Source of the DNA: Dichelobacter nodosus
GTDB taxonomy: Bacteria > Pseudomonadota > Gammaproteobacteria > Beggiatoales > Beggiatoaceae
Length of the DNA: 36,438 nt
Reading direction: 5' to 3'
Assembly (NCBI GenBank): GCA_020720085.1
Contig: DYPE01000015.1
Span: 1-36,438 of the forward strand
The translations under genes and the position numbers were made by a program. Under the pieces are notes generated by a model that was not told the DNA's origin, did not search any database, and was given only the letters and a program-made list of their open reading frames with translations. Of the stretch, positions 8,113 to 17,026 are shown piece by piece (position 1 is the stretch's first letter; each line of letters opens with the position of its first letter).

Positions 8113-9225
8113 ATGAGCGAATACCAATACTATGAATTCCAAGCCATTGACAAAGCTTTGTCCAAAGCGCAACAGGACAAAGTCCGCGCCCTGTCGAGAC
8201 GCGCCGAGGTGGATGCGCGTTCGGCGCGGTTTGTTTACAGCTACGGCGATTTTCGCGGCGATGAAGAAGCGCTGATGTGGGACTACTACGACGCCATGCT
8301 GTACATGGCAAACTGGGGCACGCGGCGCTTGTTGCTGCGTTTGCCTTTGGCGATGGTAGATAGCGACGCTTGGGCGGCATATACCGTTGCGGATACGATT
8401 ACGTTGCAAGCCAGAGAAAAAGCGCTGCTGTTGGAATTGATTTTCCAGGAAGTTGATCAAGGCGGGTGGCTGGAAGGCGAAGGCTGGCTGGCGTCTTTAC
8501 TTGAATTGCGCGAGGATTTGCAGCGCGGCGATTTACGCTTGTTGTATCTGGCCTGGCTAAAAGCCGCCGCAAAGCATGGTTTGCTGGAAGAGGATGCGCT
8601 GGAGCCACCAGTGCCTGCCGGATTGAACGAATTATCTGACGCGCACCGGGCATTTATCGAGTTGTTCGAGTTAGACCCAGGCTTGGTCGCCGCCGCAGCC
8701 CGCATCAACCTGCCTTTGCCGGAAAAAACCGCGCCACCTTCGCTGGCGGATTTTGAAGAAAATTTGCTCGGATTGCTGAACGAAATGAAAACGCGCTTGA
8801 GCCAAGCAGTGAAAGACGGCACAGTGGAGGAAACCGCCGCGCAATTGAAACAAACGCTGTTTGCAAAACCCTACGGTGACGCGCGCTCTGTGACTGGTCA
8901 GCGTACTGTCAAGCAATTACGCGAGTTAGCGGGAGACGCTGCCGAACAACTCGCCGCAGCTGAACGCCAACGTCGGGAAGCCGAGCGTTTGCGCGCTCTG
9001 GAAGCCCTCGCCAAACGGGAACCGCAAGCGTGGCAGCAGGTGGAAGACTTGTGCGAACGCAAAATTGCCAGTGCTTACGATGAAGCGGTGGCGTTGCTGG
9101 TGCAGTTGAATGAGTTAGCGCAACAGCGCGGCGAAACCATTGATACCCGCCTCGCGTCTTTGCTGGAACATTGGAAAAATCGCCCGGCCTTGTTGCGGCG
9201 TTTGAAGCAGCGGGGGGTGGTTTAG
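8113..9225 (+). CDS. Conserved hypothetical protein
   Basis: The 370-residue soluble protein has no function I can name. The N-terminal region contains YYEFQAIDKAL, then SYGDFRGDEE, YYDAMLYMANWGTRRLLLRLP and GEGWLASLLELREDLQRGDLRLLYLAWL. These stretches look like a widely distributed family annotated only as hypothetical. Residues about 270-310 are Arg/Glu/Ala-rich and predicted coiled coil (ERQRREAERLRALEALAKRE). There is no signal peptide or membrane segment. GAGG lies nine bases before the ATG, overlapping the stop of the ParE remnant. The gene stands alone between that remnant and mogA. Confidence 0.8.
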   Translation: MSEYQYYEFQAIDKALSKAQQDKVRALSRRAEVDARSARFVYSYGDFRGDEEALMWDYYDAMLYMANWGTRRLLLRLPLAMVDSDAWAAYTVADTITLQAREKALLLELIFQEVDQGGWLEGEGWLASLLELREDLQRGDLRLLYLAWLKAAAKHGLLEEDALEPPVPAGLNELSDAHRAFIELFELDPGLVAAAARINLPLPEKTAPPSLADFEENLLGLLNEMKTRLSQAVKDGTVEETAAQLKQTLFAKPYGDARSVTGQRTVKQLRELAGDAAEQLAAAERQRREAERLRALEALAKREPQAWQQVEDLCERKIASAYDEAVALLVQLNELAQQRGETIDTRLASLLEHWKNRPALLRRLKQRGVV

Positions 9226-9376
9226 CTGCGGAATTTCACGAAAGAAACACAGAAAATCTTCCGTAAAATTTCGTCTTGCAGCACGGAAATCAGGACTTTC
9301 TTGCCGCATAGCGATTTGAGAGCGTAGGAACGAGGTTTATCCCCGCGCCACAGTCGCGCACAGCAAAAAATTGAAT

Positions 9377-9919
9377 TCACCGAATGGCGTGTTTGGGTCG
9401 AAACGCGCGCACCGCTTCCGGGTGGGTCTCTAAGTAGGGGCCGTCAATGAGATCAATGCAGTAGGGAATAGCGGGAAATACTGCGTATAAGCAGTCAGCA
9501 ATCGCGGAGGGTTTGCCAGGTAAATTGATAATCAACGAGTTACCTCGTATACCAGCCACTTGGCGGGATAGGATGGCAGTAGGTACCACTTGTAATGACA
9601 CGGCGCGCATTTGCTCGGCAAAGCCGTCAAGCATTTTAGCGCACACCGCCAGAGTGGCTTCCGGCGTGACATCGCGGGGCGCGGGACCAGTGCCGCCCGT
9701 GGTAATCACCAAAGGACAATGGATGTCATCGCATAACTCGCGCAACGCATTTTCTATGAGCGGTTGTTCATCTGGCACCAGACGGGCTACCGGTACCCAT
9801 GGCGTGCTGAGTATATTAGCCAATTCCGCCTCAATGGCTGGGCCGCCTTGGTCTTGATATTCACCGCGAAAAGCGCGGTCTGATACGGTGACAATGCCAA
9901 TGGGAATCCGTGCATCCAT
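9377..9919 (-). CDS. mogA: Molybdopterin adenylyltransferase MogA
   Basis: MogA adenylylates molybdopterin with MgATP before molybdate insertion. The 180-residue protein opens IPIGIVTVSDRAFRG, has the nucleotide/pterin-binding motif TTGGTGPAPRDVTPEAT in the middle, and IRGNSLIINLPGKPSA near the C-terminal third, all typical of the MoaB/Mog fold. The ATG at 9919 is chosen over a start at 9970, because the longer form adds 17 unrelated residues and overlaps the preceding gene. It starts five bases after the FimL-like gene's stop, so it may be cotranscribed with the pil cluster, although no functional link is known. Confidence 0.93.
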   Translation of the reverse strand: MDARIPIGIVTVSDRAFRGEYQDQGGPAIEAELANILSTPWVPVARLVPDEQPLIENALRELCDDIHCPLVITTGGTGPAPRDVTPEATLAVCAKMLDGFAEQMRAVSLQVVPTAILSRQVAGIRGNSLIINLPGKPSAIADCLYAVFPAIPYCIDLIDGPYLETHPEAVRAFRPKHAIR

Positions 9920-9924
9920 ACCCG

Positions 9925-11607
9925 TTATGCCGCTGCCTTGGCTTCGGGCGCAAATAGAATTTGGATACAACGATAGGTGGTTTCCAACAATTGATTGCCA
10001 TCCATGGGCGTGCCTGCCAGCGTATCCAAGTATACATCTAGGCTGATAATGGCATCTGCCAGCGCTTTGCGGTGCGTTTCAGAAGGCACGCGGTTTTGCT
10101 TGACCAGCACTTCGGCGATATAGCGCTGGCAATGGCCCGCCAGTTGCGCGGCCTTATCGCGGCTACTGATTTTCAGCAGGCCTTGCAATTGGGTAAAGCG
10201 GTTGGGGATGTCTATCAATTCTTCGCTTGCTTTGCCAGAATCAAAAAAAGCGGTCATGTGTGGGATGAGTTCATTGATCTCAGATTTGGCCTCATCCACC
10301 GCAGATTTTAGCACCATGGCGAATTGTGTTTCTAATAGGCCCGTTTCCTCTTGCAATTGCTGGCGAGCATGGACACCACGTTGCGCCAAGGTCTCCAATG
10401 AAGCATTGATTTTCATCAGCGCGTCTGCAATGGAAAGCAATTGCGGAAGTTGATGATCTATTTCATTTTTTAACATGCGCTGCACCCGATTGGCCTGCTC
10501 TTTGAGTGTACGGCTCTGCGCTTCCAAGCCAAGCACTTCTAAGGTGTACGCCATGGCAAACAAAATATCTACTGCACCCGCCAAGTCATTGATGTCCGGG
10601 GCATCGGCGCGAGCGAAAATATCCATGGCCTCTTCCACGCGCGCCAATTCTTCTTTGATCGCGGCCACCACGGTATTGATCATTTCTATGTCTGGCCCAG
10701 AAAAAAGTTGCTGCGCCGCACGCAAAGCGGCCTCGCTGGGCGCATACTGTTCCAATTGGAAGACCTTGCGCGCCATGATAATTTGCGGGCCAGCCGATTT
10801 GGCGTAAGCAATGGGGTGTAGCAGTTGGATTAGCAATTTGGCTGGCGGCTGAATGTTGAGTCCCGCATTGCCGTGCTCGCTAATTTGTTTGATTAATGTG
10901 TCTAATTGTTTAAGAATAGTTGTAATTGCATTGCTTGGCGCAATCCCTTTTTGCAAAAAACCTTCTACAATCGCCATGACAGCCAACCAAAATTTGCTAA
11001 TTGGCAAATTACCACTCAACTGTAGCATCCGTTCCATGACGGTATTAATGTATTTTAACCCTTCTGCCCGGTTGGGGCCATTAATCCACAGAACCAGTCC
11101 TTTTTGGTACGCAGGGCGCAGTTTTAACGCGAACTCTTTGATTTTGTCGTCTGGCAGCTTGGGCGCAGGTTTCAACGGCAAGGGCAGGCTAAGGTTGGGA
11201 GCAAAAAAAGCACTTTCATCTAACAAAGGTTGATTGCGTAATTTACGAATTTTATTAATCAACCCCAGCAATGCTACTGGCATTTCTGGGTAGCCTAAGG
11301 TAATGTGATCTAAATAATTCGGCAGTTGCAATAAGGCTTGCAACAAAATGTCGTAAGCCCATTCCTTGTGCGTTATTTTTCCCGCGATTAAGTCTGAAGT
11401 CAGCAACTCCATTTCATACGCCATTTCCGTGGCGCTACGCACTTCTAGTACGGATAACGCACCATGAATCTCATGCAACCAACCTACCGCATCCTGCAAG
11501 GAAGCTGGATCATCTGGGTTTTCAACAAATTGCTCCAGTGATTGGCGGATTTGCTTAAGCAAATCGTCTATCGCAGGCTTTACCCAGATCAATGGAGTAT
11601 ATTTCAT
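9925..11607 (-). CDS. FimL-like / ChpA N-terminal-domain protein
   Basis: The 560-residue protein matches the N-terminal part of the Pil-Chp kinase ChpA (PilL) and the stand-alone Pseudomonas protein FimL. The tell-tale region is FVENPDDPASLQDAVGWLHEIHGAL, then AYDILLQALLQLPNYLDHI and an ESAFFAPNL segment. An Hpt-like first helical bundle has His45 in LHEIHG, followed by further helical-bundle domains. The parts that make a kinase are absent: no HATPase N/G boxes, no CheW-like domain and no receiver. It follows pilJ by 17 bases, where chpA normally lies. It may tune the system as FimL does, or be a truncated kinase gene. Confidence 0.8.
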   Translation of the reverse strand: MKYTPLIWVKPAIDDLLKQIRQSLEQFVENPDDPASLQDAVGWLHEIHGALSVLEVRSATEMAYEMELLTSDLIAGKITHKEWAYDILLQALLQLPNYLDHITLGYPEMPVALLGLINKIRKLRNQPLLDESAFFAPNLSLPLPLKPAPKLPDDKIKEFALKLRPAYQKGLVLWINGPNRAEGLKYINTVMERMLQLSGNLPISKFWLAVMAIVEGFLQKGIAPSNAITTILKQLDTLIKQISEHGNAGLNIQPPAKLLIQLLHPIAYAKSAGPQIIMARKVFQLEQYAPSEAALRAAQQLFSGPDIEMINTVVAAIKEELARVEEAMDIFARADAPDINDLAGAVDILFAMAYTLEVLGLEAQSRTLKEQANRVQRMLKNEIDHQLPQLLSIADALMKINASLETLAQRGVHARQQLQEETGLLETQFAMVLKSAVDEAKSEINELIPHMTAFFDSGKASEELIDIPNRFTQLQGLLKISSRDKAAQLAGHCQRYIAEVLVKQNRVPSETHRKALADAIISLDVYLDTLAGTPMDGNQLLETTYRCIQILFAPEAKAAA

Positions 11608-11624
11608 AGCGCGTTATTTCGTGG

Positions 11625-13844
11625 TTAATCCAGACTACCCTCTGGCAGTTTGAAGCCAGACACAGAATTCTTCAACTGCACAGCTTGTTCCGCTAACCGC
11701 TCAATAGCAGCGGCAGTTTCGTTGGTGCCCTTGGAGGTTTGCGTGGTGATTTCTTGGATAATGGTCATGGTGCTAGAAATATTCGACGCAACCGCTGCTT
11801 GAGTACGTGAGGTTTGCGCGATATTCTCGATTTGGCCCGCCAATTTTACCGATACATTTTCAATTTCAATCAGCGATTCACCTGCGCTTTCAGCGATTTT
11901 CGCACCGTCAACCACATTCGACGTGCTTTGCTCCATGGAACTGACCGCTTCGTTGGTATCGCTTTGGATGGTTTTGACCAACGCAGCGATTTGCTTAGTG
12001 GCATTCCCCGCACGCTCGGCTAGGCGTTGCACTTCGTCTGCCACCACAGCAAAACCGCGTCCAGATTCACCCGCCATAGCGGCCTGAATTGCCGCGTTTA
12101 GGGCAAGAATGTTGGTTTGGTCAGCAATATCATCAATCAAGCCAACGATTTCACCGATTTCCTGTGAGCTTTCACCCAAACGTTTAATCCGCTTTGAAGT
12201 TTCTTGAATTTGTTCGCGGATGTTATCCATGCCGGCAATAGTATCCTGCACCGCCTTCGCACCTTTACCCGCAATTTCCACCGACTTTTTGGCAACTTCG
12301 GCAGATTCAATGGCGTTGGCCGAGACTTTTTTCACGGAGTTTGCCATGCCAATAATGGCCTGGCTGGCCTTGGCAATTTGCTGCGCTTGGCGTTCGCTGG
12401 CTTCAGTCAGTTGCGTAGCTGTTTGACGACTGGCTTGGGCGGATTTGGTCACTTGGGTGGCAGTCTTATTGATTGTGATGACCAAATCGCGCAAGGAATC
12501 AATCGAGAAATTCAACGCATCAGCAATCGCGCCCGTGAAATCTTCGGTAACAGTGGCAGTAATGGTCAAATCGCCGTCTGCCAGGTCAGAAATTTCACTC
12601 AATAACCGCAATATGGCTTCTTGATTACGCTGGTTAGCCTTCATTTGTTCTTGCAGGCGGACACGCGATTCTTCGGCACGGGCTTTATTAATGACCACAA
12701 TCGCCATAAGCAGGACGATTAGCATAATCAGCACCAACACAGCCAGCACTGCGCCTAGCCAAGGTGATATCCAGCGTGTTTTAGTATATTCGATATAAGC
12801 GTCTTGTAGACTCTCAATAGCTTCTAGCAATTTCGGTGACGCTTCGAAAATTGACAGTTGCGCGTCTTTAGCGTTGAACAATTGTTCCGAAGTATCAAGA
12901 AAATTATTAATACTTTCATTACGGGTTTCAAACATTTTTAACAAGCTACGCACGGCTTGTTGCGCCATTGGATTTTTGAGCGCAGTGGGTTGTACCAGTA
13001 ATTTAATTTCCGCCTTGGGATCATCTTCTTCCCCAGCGGCGTCTGGATTTGCCTCTGCATCCGCGCCTTCGGGCATGTCGGCGGCTGGTTCTTCAGGGCC
13101 TACTGGGCCTTCTTCAACAGGAGAGGCTCCTGGAATTGGCGCGTCGGTTGTGGCATCTCCGAGTAAAGTGTGCAATGTGGTTAAAAAGATTTCTGTATCC
13201 TGGCCAAGTTGTTGATCGGCATTTAGAGCACTTTCATCTCCTTTAAACGAGGAGTGAATATTGTTGTTAATGCGTTCAAGCACCATTAACAGATGTGTAA
13301 CTGCATAAATTTGCTCAGAAGTAGCACCATTCTCCATCATGGTTTTAATGACAACGTTAGTTTGCTCCTCCAACTCTACTGTTAAATTAAGCAGTACAGG
13401 ACGTTGTTCATATAATGTGATGACAGCATCCTTAGTGCCTAGCAACGCAGTGATGAAGCTGTTGCTGCCAGATTCTCCTTCCCATAAAATACGTAAATCT
13501 TCCAATTGCTGCTGTATGGTTGCTGGAGTAATGGGCGTGTTGGTAGTGTCATCACCATTTTGAATGGCTTGCAAGTATTTCTTGAAATTAGCGTGGCGTT
13601 CTTTTACTGCTGTAAAACTTCCCTCTTTGCCGTTGGCAGCGCTCGCAGCGTGTTGCGAAATTTGCTGCATCAATAGGCGCATTTGGGTAATATTTTCTAA
13701 ATAGGCTTTGTCTTTAGCTGTGTTGATCGTGACGGTAGAAAAAGTCGCCACCATGCCCACAAATGAAAGCAGCAACGCCACTAGAAATGTATATAACGCG
13801 CTATTATTATCTCCCATTTTGGCGAGAGAACTTTTCATCTTCAT
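11625..13844 (-). CDS. pilJ: Type IV pilus methyl-accepting chemotaxis protein PilJ
   Basis: PilJ is the membrane chemoreceptor of the Pil-Chp system that controls twitching and surface sensing. The 739-residue protein has TM1 near 19-42 ([18 protein letters not shown]). A long periplasmic region is interrupted by an acidic, proline-rich low-complexity stretch at about 228-280. TM2 is near 365-390 ([18 protein letters not shown]). HAMP-like and coiled-coil signalling domains follow. The receptor tip reads [33 protein letters not shown], the hallmark of methyl-accepting proteins. The C-terminus ends [10 protein letters not shown], with no CheR-binding pentapeptide. It lies between pilI and the FimL-like gene. 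Confidence 0.93.
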   Translation of the reverse strand: MKMKSSLAKMGDNNSALYTFLVALLLSFVGMVATFSTVTINTAKDKAYLENITQMRLLMQQISQHAASAANGKEGSFTAVKERHANFKKYLQAIQNGDDTTNTPITPATIQQQLEDLRILWEGESGSNSFITALLGTKDAVITLYEQRPVLLNLTVELEEQTNVVIKTMMENGATSEQIYAVTHLLMVLERINNNIHSSFKGDESALNADQQLGQDTEIFLTTLHTLLGDATTDAPIPGASPVEEGPVGPEEPAADMPEGADAEANPDAAGEEDDPKAEIKLLVQPTALKNPMAQQAVRSLLKMFETRNESINNFLDTSEQLFNAKDAQLSIFEASPKLLEAIESLQDAYIEYTKTRWISPWLGAVLAVLVLIMLIVLLMAIVVINKARAEESRVRLQEQMKANQRNQEAILRLLSEISDLADGDLTITATVTEDFTGAIADALNFSIDSLRDLVITINKTATQVTKSAQASRQTATQLTEASERQAQQIAKASQAIIGMANSVKKVSANAIESAEVAKKSVEIAGKGAKAVQDTIAGMDNIREQIQETSKRIKRLGESSQEIGEIVGLIDDIADQTNILALNAAIQAAMAGESGRGFAVVADEVQRLAERAGNATKQIAALVKTIQSDTNEAVSSMEQSTSNVVDGAKIAESAGESLIEIENVSVKLAGQIENIAQTSRTQAAVASNISSTMTIIQEITTQTSKGTNETAAAIERLAEQAVQLKNSVSGFKLPEGSLD

Positions 13845-13982
13845 AAGTTAGGCTCCTAGTTGACTGGGAAATAAAAAAATTATCGGCAAAACCCGCCACC
13901 ACGCAAATCTAGCTTTTCGTTCTGAAGTACCACTCATAAATATTGCGTCCTGTAACTTACTGTTGTCGGTTAATGAATGAAA

Positions 13983-14534
13983 TTAGGTTGCCGCATCGAG
14001 GAATACCCGACTTTGGTTGAGGGCATCCATATCAAAAATAGCCCAGGTGTCATCAGCTTCTGCGCATAAAAAAGCGCCGCGTATAAAACTTGCATACCAC
14101 GACGGCACATCCTTAGCCTGCGCCAGTCGGTTTTCCTCGGGAAAATGTTTGATGCCCATAACTTCTTCCACCAGCACGCCAGCAGATACGCCTGGCTGAT
14201 TGAGTATCATCATCCTGGAGCGATTATCTAGTGTCAGGGGGGTAAAACCAAGGCAAGCTTGCAGATCAACCACAGGCAACAGCAAGCCACGGACATTGGC
14301 AATGCCTTTTATCCACGGCTTTGAGCCAGGTACCTTGGCCAAAGTTTTGGGCGTGACCAAGACTTCCCGTATTTCTGTAATCGGCGCAACCAGTTTATTG
14401 TTGTCCATATAAAATGCAATGCCCCGCCACATTTTTTGCGATTTTTCTTGACGGGGTAACCCTCTGGCGCGTTGTTTCGCCAGGGTGTCCAAGGCTTGCA
14501 ACCATGCAAAGGGATTTTCCACCTTGCCAGCCAT
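13983..14534 (-). CDS. pilI: Type IV pilus CheW-like adaptor PilI
   Basis: PilI couples the receptor PilJ to the ChpA kinase. The 183-residue protein is a single CheW-like domain. The core has ITEIREVLV, WIKGIANVRGLLLPVVDL (the family-typical R-G-x-x-x-P-V-x-D stretch) and GVLVEEVMGI. The ATG at 14534 is preferred because AGAGAG lies about nine bases upstream; a TTG at 14567 would add 11 residues. It follows pilH by about 50 bases and precedes pilJ by about 140. Confidence 0.92.
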   Translation of the reverse strand: MAGKVENPFAWLQALDTLAKQRARGLPRQEKSQKMWRGIAFYMDNNKLVAPITEIREVLVTPKTLAKVPGSKPWIKGIANVRGLLLPVVDLQACLGFTPLTLDNRSRMMILNQPGVSAGVLVEEVMGIKHFPEENRLAQAKDVPSWYASFIRGAFLCAEADDTWAIFDMDALNQSRVFLDAAT

Positions 14535-14586
14535 ATGTTGTTTCTCTCTATTTACAAGTTGCGGCAATTTGCGCTAGACGTATAGG

Positions 14587-14946
14587 CTATAAAAATTTAG
14601 CAACCACTTCTAGGAGTTCTTTTTGTTTAATGGGCTTCACTAAGAACTCCTTTGCGCCTTGCATCAATCCCCAAGCCTTATCGCTGTCCATGTTCTTGCT
14701 AGAAATAATAATTACCGGAATCGAACTGGTATTCGGGTCTTTGGTGATTTTTCGGGTTACTTGGAATCCATTTAACCCTGGCATCACCACATCCATTAAG
14801 ATCAAATTAGGCTTTAATTCTTGGGCCTTGGTTATGGCATCCTCGCCGCTAGATGCTTCATAGGTTTGATAACCATGGCTTTCTAAAATATTTTTTACTA
14901 GATAGGCATCCGTAGGGGAGTCATCTACAATTAGAATATGGGCCAT
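14587..14946 (-). CDS. pilH: Type IV pilus response regulator PilH
   Basis: A single-domain CheY-like receiver of 119 residues. The acidic pocket is Asp8/Asp9, the phosphoacceptor is Asp52 (LILMDVVMPG), and the switch lysine is Lys104 (FLVKPIKQ). It matches PilH, which acts with PilG on the pilus retraction and extension motors. The position directly downstream of pilG and upstream of pilI is the order seen in Pseudomonas. Confidence 0.93.
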   Translation of the reverse strand: MAHILIVDDSPTDAYLVKNILESHGYQTYEASSGEDAITKAQELKPNLILMDVVMPGLNGFQVTRKITKDPNTSSIPVIIISSKNMDSDKAWGLMQGAKEFLVKPIKQKELLEVVAKFL

Positions 14947-14983
14947 GCACGCCTCCCTTCTTTAACATGCGTCTTTCTTCGGC

Positions 14984-15406
14984 TTAACTGGCCTTGGCTT
15001 TAGCTTTTACATCCACCACGAAGGTTTTGATGGTACTCAGCAGTTCTTCTCGTGTAAACGGCTTTGTCATATAGTGCTCAGCACCTACAATTCTGCCGCG
15101 TGCCCGTTCAAACAACCCATCTTTGCTAGATAACATAACCACCGGCGTTTTTTTGAACTGTGGGTTATTTTTGATAAGCGCGCAAGTTTGGTAACCATCC
15201 AGGCGCGGCATCATAATATCAACAAAAATAATATCGGGACGGGTTTCTGCCACCCTTGCCAAAGACTCAAATCCATCGGTCGCAGTAATTACCTCGCATC
15301 CAGCCTTCTTGAGCAAGGTTTCAGCGGTGCGCCGGATAGTCTTACTGTCATCAATAACGATGACCTTTATCCCTTCAAAACTCGCGTCAGAGCCTTCCGT
15401 TGTCAC
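14984..15406 (-). CDS. pilG: Type IV pilus response regulator PilG
   Basis: A CheY-like receiver of 140 residues with a short N-terminal extension. The acidic pair is Asp19/Asp20, the phosphoacceptor is Asp63 (FVDIMMPRLDGYQTC) and the lysine is Lys115 (YMTKPFTREELL). The VMLSSKDGLFERARGR stretch is typical of PilG. It is the first gene of the pil chemosensory cluster and is divergent from gshA. The promoter should lie in 15407-15597, where a small palindrome (TGTCCC/GGGACA, 15514-15531) is present. Confidence 0.93.
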   Translation of the reverse strand: MTTEGSDASFEGIKVIVIDDSKTIRRTAETLLKKAGCEVITATDGFESLARVAETRPDIIFVDIMMPRLDGYQTCALIKNNPQFKKTPVVMLSSKDGLFERARGRIVGAEHYMTKPFTREELLSTIKTFVVDVKAKAKAS

Positions 15407-15597
15407 GATTGCATCTACCAGTTGTTAGCAAATTCAATAGGATAAAATAAACCCCGGTATGCGAGGCTTCCGAAATTTTTATATAGTACCAGAAAAAACG
15501 GCGTAAATCCCGATGTCCCGGGTTGGGGACAAGTTGTACATTATAGTGGAATCTCATTATGATGGTTACAGTGTACCAATTGCAGGATAGGGATGTC

Positions 15598-16911
15598 ATG
15601 TATTTTCAAGGAATTTCCACAGTACCCCATTTGCACACGGCGCAGCAAGGGCCGTTATTGGCGTTAGAGCGCCATCTGCTCGCGCGCCAAACTGAAATCG
15701 AACGCTGGTTCCGCTTGGAATGGCAACGCTCCGCCCCCCCTTTTTACGCCTCAGTGGATTTGCGCAACGCTGGATTTAAGGTGGCTCCGGTGGACACCAA
15801 CCTGTTCCCAGCTGGCTTTAATAACCTGAATCCAGCGTTTCTGCCCAATTGCGTGCAGGCCGTGCAGGTGGCCATTGAGCAAATCGATCCGCACCTGGAA
15901 AAAATTTTACTTATCCCAGAAAATCATACGCGCAATTTGTTTTATCTCGAAAGCCTGGTGCGCATCCAGGAAATGCTGCAACTGGCGGGATACCAAGCGC
16001 GCATTGGCTCCCTACTGCCAGAATTGGATGCGCCGCACGAAATTCTTCTGCCCTCAGGTGCGGCCATTGTGCTTGAACCAGTGCACAGACAAGGCGATCG
16101 TTTACTAGCGGGTGATTTTAACCCATGTATGTTACTTTTGAATAACGATTTATCCAGCGGGCGTCCTGAATTTCTCAATGGACTTGGTCAGCACATCGTT
16201 CCACCGCTGGAATTGGGGTGGACGCAACGGTTAAAATCCGGTCATTTCACGCATTACCGCGAAGTTGCGCAACAGTTTGCCACTCTGATAGACACAGACC
16301 CCTGGTTGATTGATCCACTGTTCAATAATTGTGGGGAAATCAATTTCATGAATGGCGATGGCGAGGACTGTCTGGCAGAAAACGTCCATACATTGCTGGT
16401 GGCGATTCAAAAAAAATACAAGGAATATGATGTAAAACAACCGCCTTTTGTAATCATCAAGGCCAATGCCGGTACCTACGGCATGGCAGTGATGACCGTG
16501 CATAGCCCAGATGAAGTGCGCGGCCTAAACCGCAAGCAACGCACGCGCATGGCAGTAAGCAAGGAAGGAATGTCAGTGCGCAATGTTATTTTGCAAGAAG
16601 GCGTGTATACCTTTGAAACCTGGGGGCCGGAGGATGCGGTGGCAGAGCCGGTGGTCTATATGATCAGTCAATTTGTGGTGGGTGGCTTTTACCGCGTGCA
16701 TACCCAGCGCGGGATTAACGAAAACCTCAACGCGCCAGGAATGCAGTTTGAACCGCTGATGTTCGCGGAGTCCTGCATCACCCCCAGTCAACACCCATTG
16801 CCGGACACGAACCCGAATCGGTTTTATGCCTACGGCGTTATCGCGCGCTTGGCGTTGCTGGCAGCAGCGCGCGAATATCAGGAGTTTGCCAAGGTTGTGC
16901 GCCCTTGTTGA
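15598..16911 (+). CDS. gshA: Glutamate-cysteine ligase, type IV
   Basis: This enzyme makes gamma-glutamylcysteine, the first step of glutathione synthesis. The 437-residue protein fits the proteobacterial type IV GshA family, unrelated in sequence to the E. coli enzyme. The start MYFQGISTVPHLHTAQQGPL is typical, followed by SVDLRNAGFKVAPVDTNLFPAGFNNL, an ENHTRNLFYLES block, INFMNGDGEDCLAE, and the nucleotide-binding-like FVIIKANAGTYGMAVMTV. The ATG at 15598 is preferred over 15559 because AGGATAGGG lies just upstream and the family begins here. gshB is not in the window. Confidence 0.9.
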   Translation: MYFQGISTVPHLHTAQQGPLLALERHLLARQTEIERWFRLEWQRSAPPFYASVDLRNAGFKVAPVDTNLFPAGFNNLNPAFLPNCVQAVQVAIEQIDPHLEKILLIPENHTRNLFYLESLVRIQEMLQLAGYQARIGSLLPELDAPHEILLPSGAAIVLEPVHRQGDRLLAGDFNPCMLLLNNDLSSGRPEFLNGLGQHIVPPLELGWTQRLKSGHFTHYREVAQQFATLIDTDPWLIDPLFNNCGEINFMNGDGEDCLAENVHTLLVAIQKKYKEYDVKQPPFVIIKANAGTYGMAVMTVHSPDEVRGLNRKQRTRMAVSKEGMSVRNVILQEGVYTFETWGPEDAVAEPVVYMISQFVVGGFYRVHTQRGINENLNAPGMQFEPLMFAESCITPSQHPLPDTNPNRFYAYGVIARLALLAAAREYQEFAKVVRPC

Positions 16912-17026
16912 GCGCCTGTGCAGACTCATAGCGTCTCAGGCAGACTAGGCAAAAAACTACGGCGCGCATAACGTGAGTTATAATGAACAAAATCAGGATC
17001 ACCCTCTTCTACTGGAACTTGCTTTC

